Of a stretch of DNA of 64,000 nucleotides, positions 1 through 9,739 are shown piece by piece. The notes beneath the pieces were generated by a model, which was not told where the DNA came from, ran no database searches, and was given only the letters and a program-made list of their open reading frames with translations. Position 1 is the stretch's first letter. The number at the start of each line of letters is the position of its first letter. The translations under genes and the position numbers were made by a program. The DNA comes from Cereibacter azotoformans (GTDB lineage Bacteria; Pseudomonadota; Alphaproteobacteria; Rhodobacterales; Rhodobacteraceae): NCBI GenBank assembly GCA_017599285.1, contig JAGFXX010000001.1, forward strand, positions 496,001 through 560,000. The letters are read 5' to 3'.

Positions 1-239
1 GCGAGGATCTCGATCCCCAGATTGTCGCGGATGAAGTATTCGAAGGTGATCGTCGGCTGGATCTCGTTGCCCACCTCCAGATCGCCCGCGGTCAGCGTGC
101 CGTTGTCGGACTTCGGCATCACGCTGCCGAGCCCGAGGCCGAAGGTCATCTCGCCGGCCGATTGCGCAGCGGCGGGCGCTGCGGCGAGGAGGGCGAGGCT
201 TGCGGCGACGGCCGCGGGAATCATCGTGTGCATCTGCAT
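1..239 (-). CDS. OmpW-family outer-membrane protein (N-terminal part, cut by window edge)
   Basis: Only the first 79 codons are inside the window; the gene runs off the left edge. The start is read on the minus strand at 239, with in-frame ATGs at 233 and 224. The first ~25 residues form a Sec signal peptide with an Ala-rich hydrophobic core ending AAPAAAQS. The mature start has glycine-rich beta-strand text (FGLGLGSVMPKSDNG) and then EIQPTITFEYFIRDNLGIEIL, split here as strand-like segments, which is typical of the first two strands of the eight-stranded OmpW barrel. OmpW proteins are small outer-membrane channels for hydrophobic solutes. Assignment rests on this N-terminal pattern only. An FNR-like box lies 53-66 bases upstream of the start, and OmpW genes are oxygen-regulated in several bacteria. 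Confidence 0.72.
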   Translation of the reverse strand, partial: MQMHTMIPAAVAASLALLAAAPAAAQSAGEMTFGLGLGSVMPKSDNGTLTAGDLEVGNEIQPTITFEYFIRDNLGIEIL

Positions 240-291
240 ACCCTGGAGTTACCGATGCGGGTGACCCTCGCCCCTCCGTGGCCCGATGACC

Positions 292-305
292 TTGATTTGC
301 GTCAA
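292..305. promoter_or_regulatory. FNR/FnrL-type box upstream of ompW-like gene
   Basis: The sequence TTGATTTGCGTCAA matches the FNR consensus TTGAT-N4-ATCAA at nine of ten defined positions. It lies in the 137-base divergent spacer between the OmpW-like gene (start 239, minus) and the carboxylase gene (start 377, plus). It is symmetric, so it could serve either promoter. Its distance from the OmpW start suits an activator site near -41, which is inference. Confidence 0.6.
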
Positions 306-376
306 TGCCGTGCGGTGCTCCATGCGCCGCAGCCCGGCGGACACGCCGCCTGTTCCCCTCAGCCTCCGAGCCGCCC

Positions 377-1981
377 ATGAAACTCGCCTCCCGCATCCTG
401 CCCTCGTCCGAGGCCTTCCGCGCCAACCGCGCGCATCATCTGGCGCTGATCGCCGAGACGGCCGCGGTTGCGGCCCGCGCGGCTCAGGGGGGCGGTGCGG
501 CCGCCCAGGCGCGGCACGCCGCACGAGGCAAGCTGCCCCCGCGCGAGCGGGTGGCCGGGCTTCTCGATCCAGGCTCGCCGTTTCTTGAGATCGGGGCCTT
601 TGCGGCCAACGGCATGTATGAGGATGCCGCCCCCTGCGCGGGCGTCATCGCCGGCATCGGCCGGGTGCACGGGCAGGAGGTGATGGTCGTGTGCAACGAC
701 GCCACCGTGAAGGGCGGCACCTACTATCCGATGACGGTCAAGAAGCACCTCCGCGCGCAGGAGATCGCCGCCGAATGCCGTCTGCCCTGCGTCTATCTGG
801 TGGATTCCGGCGGGGCGAACCTTCCCAACCAGGACGAGGTCTTCCCCGACCGCGACCATTTCGGCCGCATCTTCTACAACCAGGCGCAGATGAGCGCCGC
901 GGGAATTCCCCAGATCGCCGTCGTCATGGGCTCCTGCACCGCGGGCGGCGCCTATGTGCCCGCCATGTCCGACGTCACGATCATCGTCCGAAACCAGGGC
1001 ACGATCTTCCTCGCCGGCCCCCCTCTCGTGAAGGCCGCCACCGGCGAGGTGGTCTCGGCCGAGGATCTCGGAGGCGGCGATGTCCACACCCGGCTGTCGG
1101 GTGTGGCCGACTATCTGGCCGAGGATGACGCCCACGCCCTCGCGCTCGCGCGCCGGGCGCTGCAAAGCCTGAACCGGACCCGTCCGCCTTCGGTTGCCTG
1201 GGCCGTCCCCGAAGAGCCCGCCCACGACCCGGAGGAGATCCTGGGCCTCGTTCCGGCCGACCTGCGCACCCCCTGGGACATCCGCGAGCTGATCGCGCGG
1301 CTGGTGGACGGCTCGCGCTTCGACGAGTTCAAGCCGCGATTCGGCGAGACGCTGGTCACGGGCTTTGCGCATCTCATGGGTTGCCCGGTGGGGATCGTCG
1401 CCAACAACGGCGTCCTCTTCTCCGAGGCCGCCATCAAGGGCGCCCATTTCGTCGAACTCTGCTCGCAACGCTCGATCCCGCTGGTCTTCCTGCAGAACAT
1501 CACGGGCTTCATGGTGGGCCGCCGCTACGAGAACGAGGGCATCGCCCGCCACGGCGCCAAGATGGTGACGGCCGTGGCCACCACCGCCGTCCCCAAGATC
1601 ACGATGATCGTGGGCGGCTCCTTCGGGGCCGGAAACTACGGCATGGCGGGGCGCGCCTATTCCCCGCGCTTCCTCTGGACATGGCCCAACGCGCGCATCT
1701 CGGTCATGGGGGGCGAGCAGGCGGCGGGCGTCCTCGCCACCGTCCGGCGCGACGCGATCGAGCGGCAGGGCGGGGCGTGGAGCGCCGAAGAGGAGGCCGC
1801 CTTCAAACGCCCCACCATCGAGATGTTCGAGCGCCAGAGCCACCCGCTCTACGCCTCGGCCCGGCTCTGGGACGACGGGATCGTGGACCCGCGCAAGAGC
1901 CGCGAGACGCTCTTCCTCTCGCTCTCGGCCGCCCTCAACGCCCCCATCGCGCCGACGCGCTTCGGCCTCTTCCGGATGTGA
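377..1981 (+). CDS. liuB: Methylcrotonyl-CoA carboxylase beta (carboxyltransferase) subunit
   Basis: This 534-residue protein is the carboxyltransferase half of the biotin enzyme that carboxylates 3-methylcrotonyl-CoA in leucine breakdown. It has two crotonase-like halves with acyl-CoA and carboxybiotin oxyanion-hole text. [15 protein letters not shown] occurs near residue 185 and [20 protein letters not shown] near residue 413. The length equals the usual ~535 residues for the family. The frame is open further upstream to 305, but ATG 377 begins the family-typical MKLASRI text and the earlier residues look like untranslated DNA. The next gene encodes the biotin-carboxylase subunit, then HMG-CoA lyase and a hydratase, which points to methylcrotonyl-CoA rather than propionyl-CoA as substrate. 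No isovaleryl-CoA dehydrogenase gene is visible upstream in the window. Confidence 0.9.
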   Translation: MKLASRILPSSEAFRANRAHHLALIAETAAVAARAAQGGGAAAQARHAARGKLPPRERVAGLLDPGSPFLEIGAFAANGMYEDAAPCAGVIAGIGRVHGQEVMVVCNDATVKGGTYYPMTVKKHLRAQEIAAECRLPCVYLVDSGGANLPNQDEVFPDRDHFGRIFYNQAQMSAAGIPQIAVVMGSCTAGGAYVPAMSDVTIIVRNQGTIFLAGPPLVKAATGEVVSAEDLGGGDVHTRLSGVADYLAEDDAHALALARRALQSLNRTRPPSVAWAVPEEPAHDPEEILGLVPADLRTPWDIRELIARLVDGSRFDEFKPRFGETLVTGFAHLMGCPVGIVANNGVLFSEAAIKGAHFVELCSQRSIPLVFLQNITGFMVGRRYENEGIARHGAKMVTAVATTAVPKITMIVGGSFGAGNYGMAGRAYSPRFLWTWPNARISVMGGEQAAGVLATVRRDAIERQGGAWSAEEEAAFKRPTIEMFERQSHPLYASARLWDDGIVDPRKSRETLFLSLSAALNAPIAPTRFGLFRM

Positions 1982-2032
1982 TCCGTGGGCAGCGCGCATC
2001 CTTTCATTCTGGCAGAAATATCCTCGGGGGGT

Positions 2033-2055
2033 GCGGGGGGCAGACAGCCCCCCGC
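2033..2055. repeat. REP-like G/C hairpin between the two carboxylase genes
   Basis: GCGGGGGGC (2033-2041) and GCCCCCCGC (2047-2055) form a perfect 9-bp stem with loop AGACA. The stretch before it (about 2010-2032, with AAATATCCTCGGGGGG) resembles an intergenic repeat that I recall as common in Rhodobacteraceae. No T tract follows, so it is not a classical terminator. It may tune expression between the two subunit genes. Confidence 0.5.
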
Positions 2056-2079
2056 GGCCGGCCCGGAAGGCGAGGTCCG

Positions 2080-4020
2080 ATGTTCCGCAAGATCCTGATC
2101 GCCAACCGCGGCGAGATCGCCGTCCGCATCATCGCCACCGCCCGCCGCCTCGGCGTCGCGACGGTGGCTGTCCATTCCGACGCCGATGCCGATGCGCTGC
2201 ATGTGGCACTGGCCGACGAGGCGGTGCCGATCGGCGGCCCGCAGCCCGCCGACAGCTACCTGCGCGGCGACCGTCTGATCGAGGCGGCGCTCGCCACGGG
2301 CGCCGAAGCGATCCATCCGGGTTACGGCTTCCTCTCCGAGAACCCAGGCTTCGTCGAGGCGGTCGAGGCGGCGGGCCTCACCTTCATCGGCCCCTCGGCC
2401 GCAGCGATCCGCGCCATGGGGCTGAAGGATGCGGCCAAGGCGCTGATGGCGCGCGCCGGCGTTCCCGTCGTGCCCGGCTATCACGGCGAAGATCAGGAGC
2501 CCGAACATCTGGCGCTGATGGCCGGGGATGTGGGCTATCCCGTGCTCATCAAGGCGGTCGCGGGCGGCGGCGGCAAGGGCATGCGCCGGGTCGAGCGGGC
2601 CGAGGATTTCACGGCCGCTCTCGCCTCGGCCCGGGCCGAGGCCCGCACTGCCTTCGGCAACGAGGACGTCCTGATCGAGAAATGGATCGACTGCCCGCGC
2701 CACATCGAGGTGCAGGTCTTCGGCGACGGCAGCGACGCCGTTCATCTCTATGAACGCGACTGTTCGCTCCAGCGCCGCCACCAGAAGGTGATCGAGGAGG
2801 CCCCGGCGCCCGGAATGACGCCCGAGATGCGCGCGGCGATGGGCGAGGCCGCTGTCCGCGCCGCCCGCGCCATCGGCTACCGCGGCGCCGGCACGGTCGA
2901 ATTCATCGTGGACGGGTCCGAGGGCCTCCGCCCGGACCGCTTCTGGTTCATGGAGATGAACACCCGCCTTCAGGTCGAGCATCCGGTAACCGAGGCCGTC
3001 ACCGGGATCGACCTCGTGGAATGGCAGCTTCGCGTCGCGGCGGGCGAGCCCCTCCCGCTTGCGCAGGACGAGATCCCGCTGATGGGCCATGCCTTCGAGG
3101 CGCGCCTTTACGCCGAGGACGTGCCCGCGGGCTTCCTGCCCGCCACCGGGCGGCTCGACCATCTGCGCTTCGCCGATGGCATCCGGGCCGACACGGGCGT
3201 TCGCACGGGCGACCGCATCAGCCCCTGGTATGATCCGATGATCGCCAAGATCGTGGCGCACGGCCCCTCGCGAGCGAGCGCGCTCAACCGCCTTGCGCGG
3301 GCGCTCGAGGAGACCGAGGTGGCGGGAACGGTCACGAACCTCGCCTTCCTCGGCCGTCTGGCGCGCCATCCGGGATTTGCCGCGGGCGAGGTGGATACCG
3401 GCCTCATCGCCCGCGATCTGGCAAGCCTGACCGAGCCCGTGGCGGTCGCGCCCGAAATCACCGCTGCCGCCATCCTGACGGCCGAGCTGGGCGACATGGC
3501 ACCCCCGCTGCAGGGCTTCAGCCTCTGGGGTCCGCTGCGCCGCCACGCGCGCCTGCGGCGCGACGGCGAGGAGATTGCGGCCATGCTGATCGTCGAGGCG
3601 CCGGGTCGCGCGCGCGTCGAACTGGGCGGGGTCACGCTGGCGGCCCGGCTCTGCCCCGAGGGCTGGGAGGTGGCCGGCCGCCATCCCGGGCGCGTGCTGC
3701 GGACCGACGCGCAGGTCCATGTCTTCGCCCGGCAGGGCACGGTCAGCTTCGAGATCCCCGACCCGTTCGACCGGGGCGGCGAGGAGGCGGGGCAGGGTGG
3801 CCTGACGCTCTCGCCGATGCCGGGGCTGGTCCGCGAGGTGGCGGTGCGCGTGGGCGAGCATGTCGCGAAGGGCGACCGGCTGGCCGTGATCGAGGCGATG
3901 AAGATGGAGCATGTGCTGGCCGCCTCGCGCGATGGACGGGTGGCGGAGGTGCTGGTCGAGGCCGGGGCGCAGGTCGAGGCGGGCGCGGCCCTCGTGCGCC
4001 TGGAGGACGAGGATGGCTGA
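2080..4020 (+). CDS. liuD: Methylcrotonyl-CoA carboxylase alpha subunit (biotin carboxylase + biotin carrier)
   Basis: This 646-residue protein charges its own biotin with bicarbonate and ATP and passes the carboxyl group to the beta subunit. The N-terminal biotin-carboxylase domain starts with ILIANRGEIAVRII. The ATP-grasp glycine loop AGGGGKGMR lies near residue 162, and the active-site text EMNTRLQVEHPVTE near residue 292. The C-terminal carrier domain carries EAMKMEH with the biotinyl lysine at residue 608. ATG 2080 follows GGCGAGG and starts exactly at the family N-terminus. The next gene starts inside the last codons of this one (8-base overlap), so translation is coupled. The birA gene for biotin attachment lies at 21727. 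Confidence 0.92.
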   Translation: MFRKILIANRGEIAVRIIATARRLGVATVAVHSDADADALHVALADEAVPIGGPQPADSYLRGDRLIEAALATGAEAIHPGYGFLSENPGFVEAVEAAGLTFIGPSAAAIRAMGLKDAAKALMARAGVPVVPGYHGEDQEPEHLALMAGDVGYPVLIKAVAGGGGKGMRRVERAEDFTAALASARAEARTAFGNEDVLIEKWIDCPRHIEVQVFGDGSDAVHLYERDCSLQRRHQKVIEEAPAPGMTPEMRAAMGEAAVRAARAIGYRGAGTVEFIVDGSEGLRPDRFWFMEMNTRLQVEHPVTEAVTGIDLVEWQLRVAAGEPLPLAQDEIPLMGHAFEARLYAEDVPAGFLPATGRLDHLRFADGIRADTGVRTGDRISPWYDPMIAKIVAHGPSRASALNRLARALEETEVAGTVTNLAFLGRLARHPGFAAGEVDTGLIARDLASLTEPVAVAPEITAAAILTAELGDMAPPLQGFSLWGPLRRHARLRRDGEEIAAMLIVEAPGRARVELGGVTLAARLCPEGWEVAGRHPGRVLRTDAQVHVFARQGTVSFEIPDPFDRGGEEAGQGGLTLSPMPGLVREVAVRVGEHVAKGDRLAVIEAMKMEHVLAASRDGRVAEVLVEAGAQVEAGAALVRLEDEDG

Positions 4021-4867
4021 GTTCGTCGAGATCTTCGAGGTGGGCCCGCGGGACGGGCTCCAGAACGAGCCGCGGGCGATACCCACCCGCGACAAGATCG
4101 CGCTGGTCGACGCGCTCTCGGCCTGCGGCTTCCGCCGGATCGAGGTGGCGAGCTTCGTGAGCCCGAAATGGGTGCCGCAGATGGCCGACGGGGCCGAGGT
4201 GCTGGCGGGCATCCGGCGCAGGCCCGGCGTGACCTATTCCGCGCTCGCGCCGAACCTGCGCGGCTACGCGGGGGCGGTGGCCGCGGGGGCGGACGAGATC
4301 GCGGTCTTCGTGTCGGCCTCCGAGGGGTTTTCGAAGGCCAACCTCAACTGCAGCGTCGCCGAGAGCCTCGAGCGGCTCGGTCCCATCGCCGAGGCCGCGC
4401 GGCGCGACGGCACGCGGTTGCGCGGCTACATCTCGATGGTGGTGGAGTGCCCCTTCGACGGTCCGACGCCGCCCGCGGCGGTGGCTCGGGTGGCGGCGGC
4501 GCTGCGCGATCTGGGCTGCGCCGAACTCTCGCTCGGAGACACGGTCGGGCGGGCGACGCCCGACGGGTTCGACGCCATGCTGACCGCGGTCCTTGGGGAA
4601 CTGCCGCCCGCGCGGCTGGCCGCCCATTGCCACGATACGGCCGGCCGGGCGCTTGAGGTGATCGACGCGGCCCTCGCGCGTGGGCTGCGGGTGGTGGATG
4701 CCTCGGTCGGCGGGCTCGGCGGCTGCCCCTATGCGCCGGGGGCTGCGGGCAATGTCGCCACCGAAGCGGTGGCGGCGCATCTTGCGGCCAAGGGATACGA
4801 GACCGGGCTCGATCCGGCGAGACTGGCCGAGGCCGCGGCGCTGGCGCGGCGCCTGCGCACCGGCTGA
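4013..4867 (+). CDS. liuE: Hydroxymethylglutaryl-CoA lyase
   Basis: This 284-residue TIM-barrel lyase cleaves HMG-CoA to acetoacetate and acetyl-CoA, the last step of leucine catabolism. The N-terminal metal and substrate motif GPRDGLQNE is at residues 11-19. The C-terminal signature VGGLGGCPYAPGAAGN with its active-site cysteine is near residues 232-247. A HCHDTAGRA metal-binding segment precedes it. The length is normal for the bacterial family (~285-300). It overlaps the preceding carboxylase gene by 8 bases and the next gene follows after 11 bases, so all four genes form one operon. Confidence 0.92.
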   Translation: MAEFVEIFEVGPRDGLQNEPRAIPTRDKIALVDALSACGFRRIEVASFVSPKWVPQMADGAEVLAGIRRRPGVTYSALAPNLRGYAGAVAAGADEIAVFVSASEGFSKANLNCSVAESLERLGPIAEAARRDGTRLRGYISMVVECPFDGPTPPAAVARVAAALRDLGCAELSLGDTVGRATPDGFDAMLTAVLGELPPARLAAHCHDTAGRALEVIDAALARGLRVVDASVGGLGGCPYAPGAAGNVATEAVAAHLAAKGYETGLDPARLAEAAALARRLRTG

Positions 4868-4878
4868 CAGGAGGGGAC

Positions 4879-5667
4879 ATGTTCGAAACCATCCGTATCG
4901 CGGAAGACAGCCGGGGCGTCGCGACCCTCACACTCGACCGGGCGGAAAAGCACAATGCCCTGTCGGCCGCGATGATCGCGGAACTGACCGAGGCGGCGGC
5001 GCGGCTCGGGGCTGCGGCCTCGGTCCGGGTGGTGGTGCTGGCCGCGGCGGGCGAGAGTTTCTGCGCCGGGGGGGATCTGGGCTGGATGAAGGCGCAGATG
5101 GTGGCGGACGGGCCCACCCGCGCGGACGAGGCGCGCAAGCTGGCCCACATGCTGCGGGCCCTGAACGAGTTGCCGAAGCCGCTGATCGGCCGGGTGCAGG
5201 GCCAGGCCTTCGGGGGCGGCATGGGGCTGATCTCGGTCTGCGACACGGCCCTTGCCGCGGACGGCGCGCGCTTTGGCCTCACCGAGACCCGCCTCGGCCT
5301 GATCCCGGCCACCATCGGCCCCTATGTCGCCGCGCGCGTGGGCGAGGCCATGGCGCGGCGCGTCTTTTTCTCGTCCCGGCTCTTCGGGACGGACGAGGCG
5401 GTGCGGCTGGGCTTCCTGTCGGCGGCCGTCGCGCCCGAGGCGCTCGACACCGCCATCGAGGCCGAAGTGCGGCCCTATCTCTCCTGCGCGCCGGGGGCCG
5501 TGGCCGAGGCCAAGGCCCTGCTGCGCCGTTTCGGCTGCCCGATCGACGAGGAGCGGATCGAGGCCAGCATCCGCGCCCTCGTCAACCGATGGGAGAGTGA
5601 CGAGGCCCGGGAGGGGGTCGAGGCCTTTTTCGGCCGCCGCCCCGCAGCATGGGCGGGACAGGTCTGA
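4879..5667 (+). CDS. liuC: Enoyl-CoA hydratase/isomerase, probable 3-methylglutaconyl-CoA hydratase
   Basis: This 262-residue crotonase-fold protein has the family pattern LDRAEKHNALS near residue 20, SFCAGGDLGWMK near residue 62 (first oxyanion-hole strand) and GQAFGGGMGLISVCD near residue 110 (second oxyanion segment). The position in the operon between the HMG-CoA lyase gene and its end predicts hydration of 3-methylglutaconyl-CoA to HMG-CoA. The sequence alone only proves crotonase membership. ATG 4879 is preceded by AGGAGGGGAC, a strong ribosome-binding site. The gene ends the operon and a 220-base spacer to nuoA follows. Confidence 0.85.
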   Translation: MFETIRIAEDSRGVATLTLDRAEKHNALSAAMIAELTEAAARLGAAASVRVVVLAAAGESFCAGGDLGWMKAQMVADGPTRADEARKLAHMLRALNELPKPLIGRVQGQAFGGGMGLISVCDTALAADGARFGLTETRLGLIPATIGPYVAARVGEAMARRVFFSSRLFGTDEAVRLGFLSAAVAPEALDTAIEAEVRPYLSCAPGAVAEAKALLRRFGCPIDEERIEASIRALVNRWESDEAREGVEAFFGRRPAAWAGQV

Positions 5668-5733
5668 GTCGGACCCGGCGTGCGGCAGGGCGTCCGCGCT
5701 CGCCATTGCCGCATAAGCAAAATTTCGGTTCAC

Positions 5734-5748
5734 CATTGTATACCAATG
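5734..5748. promoter_or_regulatory. Dyad CATTG-TATAC-CAATG upstream of nuoA, GntR-like operator candidate
   Basis: The 15-base element is a perfect 5-5-5 inverted repeat in the spacer that precedes the nuo operon. Its centre TTGTATACCA (5736-5745) fits the general TNGTNNACNA pattern recognised by FadR/VanR-type GntR regulators. It could equally be a regulator of the upstream acyl-CoA operon family acting elsewhere. A second palindrome CCCCGGCCGGGG lies about 50 bases downstream. No regulator gene for it is in view. Confidence 0.35.
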
Positions 5749-5796
5749 ACATAAGGCACATTTCCGTCGCGGTGTTTTGTCGCGAGGTTTGGTTGA

Positions 5797-6774
<978 letters not shown>

Positions 6775-6784
6775 GGAGACCGAC

Positions 6785-7387
6785 ATGGCCGAAGCCCTTC
6801 AGGAACTGGCCGCGCATGTCGAGATGCGCCAGCCCGACGCGATCCTCGGTCATCGGATCGAGTTCGGCGAACTGACGCTGGATGTCGCGCCGAACCGTAT
6901 CGTCGGATTGGTCGAGTTCCTGCGCACCGACGCGCGCTGCCGGTTCTCGTCGCTGGTGGACATCACGGCCGTGGACCATCCCGAGCGGCCGGCCCGCTTC
7001 GACATGGTCTATCACTTCCTGTCGATGTATCAGAACCATCGCATCCGCCTGAAGATGCAGGTGCGCGAGGACGAGACGGTGGCCTCGATCCATTCCGTGC
7101 ACCCCTCGGCCAACTGGTTCGAGCGCGAGGTGTTCGACATGTTCGGCATCCTCTTCACCGGCCACCCCGACCTGCGCCGCATCCTGACCGACTACGGCTT
7201 CCGTGGCCATCCGATGCGTAAGGACTTCCCGACGACGGGCTACACCGAGGTCCGCTATGACGAGGTCCAGAAGCGCGTGATCTACGAGCCGGTGAAGCTG
7301 GTGCAGGAATACCGCCAGTTCGACTTCCTTTCCCCGTGGGAAGGTGCGGACTACATCCTGCCCGGCGACGACAAGGCACGGACGTAA
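6785..7387 (+). CDS. nuoC: NADH-quinone oxidoreductase subunit C (30 kDa)
   Basis: This 200-residue protein is the separate (unfused) NuoC that packs against NuoD in the Q module. The family signature [17 protein letters not shown] lies near residue 105-122 and [11 protein letters not shown] near residue 140. The C-terminus ends in the usual [14 protein letters not shown] text. ATG 6785 follows GAGGAGACCGAC, a good ribosome-binding site, 10 bases after nuoB. The unfused arrangement matches mitochondria-like alphaproteobacterial complex I. Confidence 0.95.
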
Positions 7388-7397
7388 GGGGATGGCC

Positions 7398-8606
7398 ATG
7401 GACACCAAGTTCGACGACGTGCTGACCGGCGAGCAGAAGCTTCGCAACTTCAACATCAACTTCGGCCCGCAACACCCTGCTGCGCATGGTGTTCTTCGCC
7501 TCGTGCTGGAACTTGACGGCGAGGTGGTGGAACGCTGCGATCCGCATATCGGCCTTCTGCACCGCGGCACCGAGAAGCTGATGGAGACGCGGACCTACCT
7601 GCAGAACCTGCCCTATTTCGACCGGCTCGATTATGTGGCGCCGATGAACCAGGAACATGCCTGGTGCCTCGCCATCGAGAGGCTGACCGGGGTGCAGGTG
7701 CCGCGGCGGGCCAGCCTGATCCGCGTGCTCTATTCCGAGATCGGGCGCGTTCTGAACCACCTGCTGAACGTGACCACGCAGGCCATGGACGTGGGCGCGC
7801 TGACCCCGCCGCTCTGGGGCTTCGAGGAGCGCGAGAAGCTGATGGTGTTCTACGAGCGCGCCTCGGGGGCGCGGCTCCACGCGGCCTATTTCCGGCCCGG
7901 GGGCGTGCACCAGGACCTGACGCCGCGCCTGATCGAGGACATCGAGGAGTGGGCCGAGCATTTCCCGAAGGTGCTCGACGACCTAGACGGGCTGCTGACC
8001 GAGAACCGGATCTTCAAGCAGCGCAACGTCGATATCGGCGTCGTGACCGAGAAGGACATCCTCGACTGGGGCTTCTCGGGCGTGATGGTGCGCGGGTCGG
8101 GCCTCGCCTGGGACCTGCGCCGCTCGCAGCCCTACGAATGCTACGACGAGTTCGATTTCCAGATCCCGGTGGGCAAGAACGGCGATTGCTACGACCGCTA
8201 CCTCTGCCGCATGGAAGAGATGCGCCAGTCCACCCGGATCATCCAGCAGTGTCTTGCCAAGCTGAGGGTGGAGAAGGGGGACGTGCTGGCGCGGGGCAAG
8301 ATCACGCCGCCGCCACGGGCCGAGATGAAGACCTCGATGGAGGCGCTCATCCACCACTTCAAGCTTTACACCGAGGGCTTCCACGTCCCCGCCGGTGAGG
8401 TCTATGCCGCCGTCGAGGCGCCCAAGGGCGAGTTCGGCGTCTATCTGGTGGCCGACGGAACCAACCGGCCCTACCGCGCCAAGATCCGCGCGCCGGGCTT
8501 CCTGCATCTGCAAGCCATCGACTACATCGCCAAGGGCCACCTGCTGGCCGATGTGTCCGCCATCATCGGCACGCTCGACGTCGTGTTCGGGGAGATCGAC
8601 CGCTAA
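7398..8606 (+). CDS. nuoD: NADH-quinone oxidoreductase subunit D (49 kDa)
   Basis: This 402-residue subunit forms the quinone pocket with NuoB and derives from the hydrogenase large subunit. The N-terminal quinone-site text [22 protein letters not shown] is present (two conserved histidines), as are [14 protein letters not shown] and the C-terminal [25 protein letters not shown] pieces, which end DVVFGEIDR as in the family. ATG 7398 is chosen because AAGGGG lies six bases before it. ATG 7392, two codons earlier, is equally in frame but touches the ribosome-binding site. Confidence 0.94.
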   Translation: MDTKFDDVLTGEQKLRNFNINFGPQHPAAHGVLRLVLELDGEVVERCDPHIGLLHRGTEKLMETRTYLQNLPYFDRLDYVAPMNQEHAWCLAIERLTGVQVPRRASLIRVLYSEIGRVLNHLLNVTTQAMDVGALTPPLWGFEEREKLMVFYERASGARLHAAYFRPGGVHQDLTPRLIEDIEEWAEHFPKVLDDLDGLLTENRIFKQRNVDIGVVTEKDILDWGFSGVMVRGSGLAWDLRRSQPYECYDEFDFQIPVGKNGDCYDRYLCRMEEMRQSTRIIQQCLAKLRVEKGDVLARGKITPPPRAEMKTSMEALIHHFKLYTEGFHVPAGEVYAAVEAPKGEFGVYLVADGTNRPYRAKIRAPGFLHLQAIDYIAKGHLLADVSAIIGTLDVVFGEIDR

Positions 8607-9517
8607 TGCTTCGCCGCCTGCATCACGCCCAGCCCGACAGCTTCGCCTTCACCCCGGCGAACCTCGAATGGGCGCGTGGCCAGATCTCGAAATATCCCGA
8701 AGGCCGTCAGGCCTCGGCCATCATCCCGCTTCTGTGGCGCGCGCAGGAACAGGAGGGCTGGCTCACCAAGCCCGCCATCGAACATGTGGCCGACATGCTG
8801 GGCATGGCCCGCATCCGGGCGCTGGAAGTGGCGACCTTCTACTTCATGTTCCAGCTGCAACCCGTTGGCAGCGTGGCCCATATCCAGATCTGCGGCACGA
8901 CCTCGTGCCTGATCTGCGGCGCCGAGGAGCTGATCCGCGTCTGCCGCGAGAAGATCGCGCCGCAGCCGCACATGCTGTCGGCCGATGGCCGCTTTTCGTG
9001 GGAAGAGGTCGAATGCCTCGGGGCCTGCGCCAATGCGCCCATGGCCCAGATCGGCAAGGACTATTACGAGGATCTGAACGCCGAGACGCTGGCCGCGCTG
9101 ATCGACCGCTTCTCGGCGGGGGATGTGCCGCGGCCCGGCTCGCAGATCGGGCGTTTCTCGTCCGAGCCAGCGGGCGGCGCCACGAGCCTGACCGAGGTCG
9201 GCCCGCGGGCCTCCGAGCACAACGCCTCGGTGGCGCTGGCGCTCGGGATCGGTGACACGATCAAGCGGATCGACGGGACCGAGGTTCCGATCCTGACCCC
9301 GTGGCTGGGCCGGCGTCCGCCGGTGGCCGAGGCGGCGGGCGAGCCGCAGAGGCCTACACCCGGCGCGGGCCGTCCGGTGGACAAGACCGGCGTCACCATC
9401 GAGGAGGCCCCGGCCGATCGGGCGGCGCGGCCCGAGAAGCCGGGCGTGGCCACCGGCGGAACGGCCACGGCCGAGCCGGGGGCGCAGACCGCCGATCCGA
9501 AGAAGCCCGAGGGCTGA
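8606..9517 (+). CDS. nuoE: NADH-quinone oxidoreductase subunit E (24 kDa) with long C-terminal tail
   Basis: This 303-residue protein has a normal NuoE domain in residues ~1-170. The four [2Fe-2S] ligands are Cys96 and Cys101 (CGTTSC) and Cys137 and Cys141 (CLGACANAP). The protein continues for about 130 further residues that are rich in Ala, Pro, Gly and charged residues (ends [11 protein letters not shown]) and look disordered. E. coli NuoE is only ~166 residues. Long tails occur in Rhodobacter relatives, so this is probably lineage-specific rather than a fusion. Its ATG shares one base with the nuoD stop codon. Confidence 0.92.
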   Translation: MLRRLHHAQPDSFAFTPANLEWARGQISKYPEGRQASAIIPLLWRAQEQEGWLTKPAIEHVADMLGMARIRALEVATFYFMFQLQPVGSVAHIQICGTTSCLICGAEELIRVCREKIAPQPHMLSADGRFSWEEVECLGACANAPMAQIGKDYYEDLNAETLAALIDRFSAGDVPRPGSQIGRFSSEPAGGATSLTEVGPRASEHNASVALALGIGDTIKRIDGTEVPILTPWLGRRPPVAEAAGEPQRPTPGAGRPVDKTGVTIEEAPADRAARPEKPGVATGGTATAEPGAQTADPKKPEG

Positions 9518-9729
9518 TGGCGGGCGGGCCCGACGACACGCGGCAGGCGCGGCAGGTCGCGCTTCTCATCGCGGCGACGGGTCTCATGTGGATCGGGGCG
9601 CAGATCCTGGGAGGATGGCTGGGCTTGGAGGCCCGGATCTTCCTCCTCTTCGACCTGGCGGCGCTCGCCGGGTTCAGTTGGGCGCTGGTGACAACCTGGC
9701 GGATCTGGCGACGGCGCCAGGGGAAATGA
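9517..9729 (+). CDS. Small two-helix membrane protein inside the nuo operon (DUF5337-like)
   Basis: This 70-residue protein starts with an ATG that overlaps the nuoE stop (TGATGG). It has a short polar N-terminus ([13 protein letters not shown]) and two hydrophobic helices, [21 protein letters not shown] and then [20 protein letters not shown]. The tail is basic (RIWRRRQGK). I recall similar short proteins at this position in Rhodobacteraceae nuo operons, annotated DUF5337. The function is unknown; it may be an accessory or assembly factor of complex I, which is inferred only from location. nuoF follows after 10 bases. Confidence 0.75.
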   Translation: MAGGPDDTRQARQVALLIAATGLMWIGAQILGGWLGLEARIFLLFDLAALAGFSWALVTTWRIWRRRQGK

Positions 9730-9739
9730 GGACGATGCG

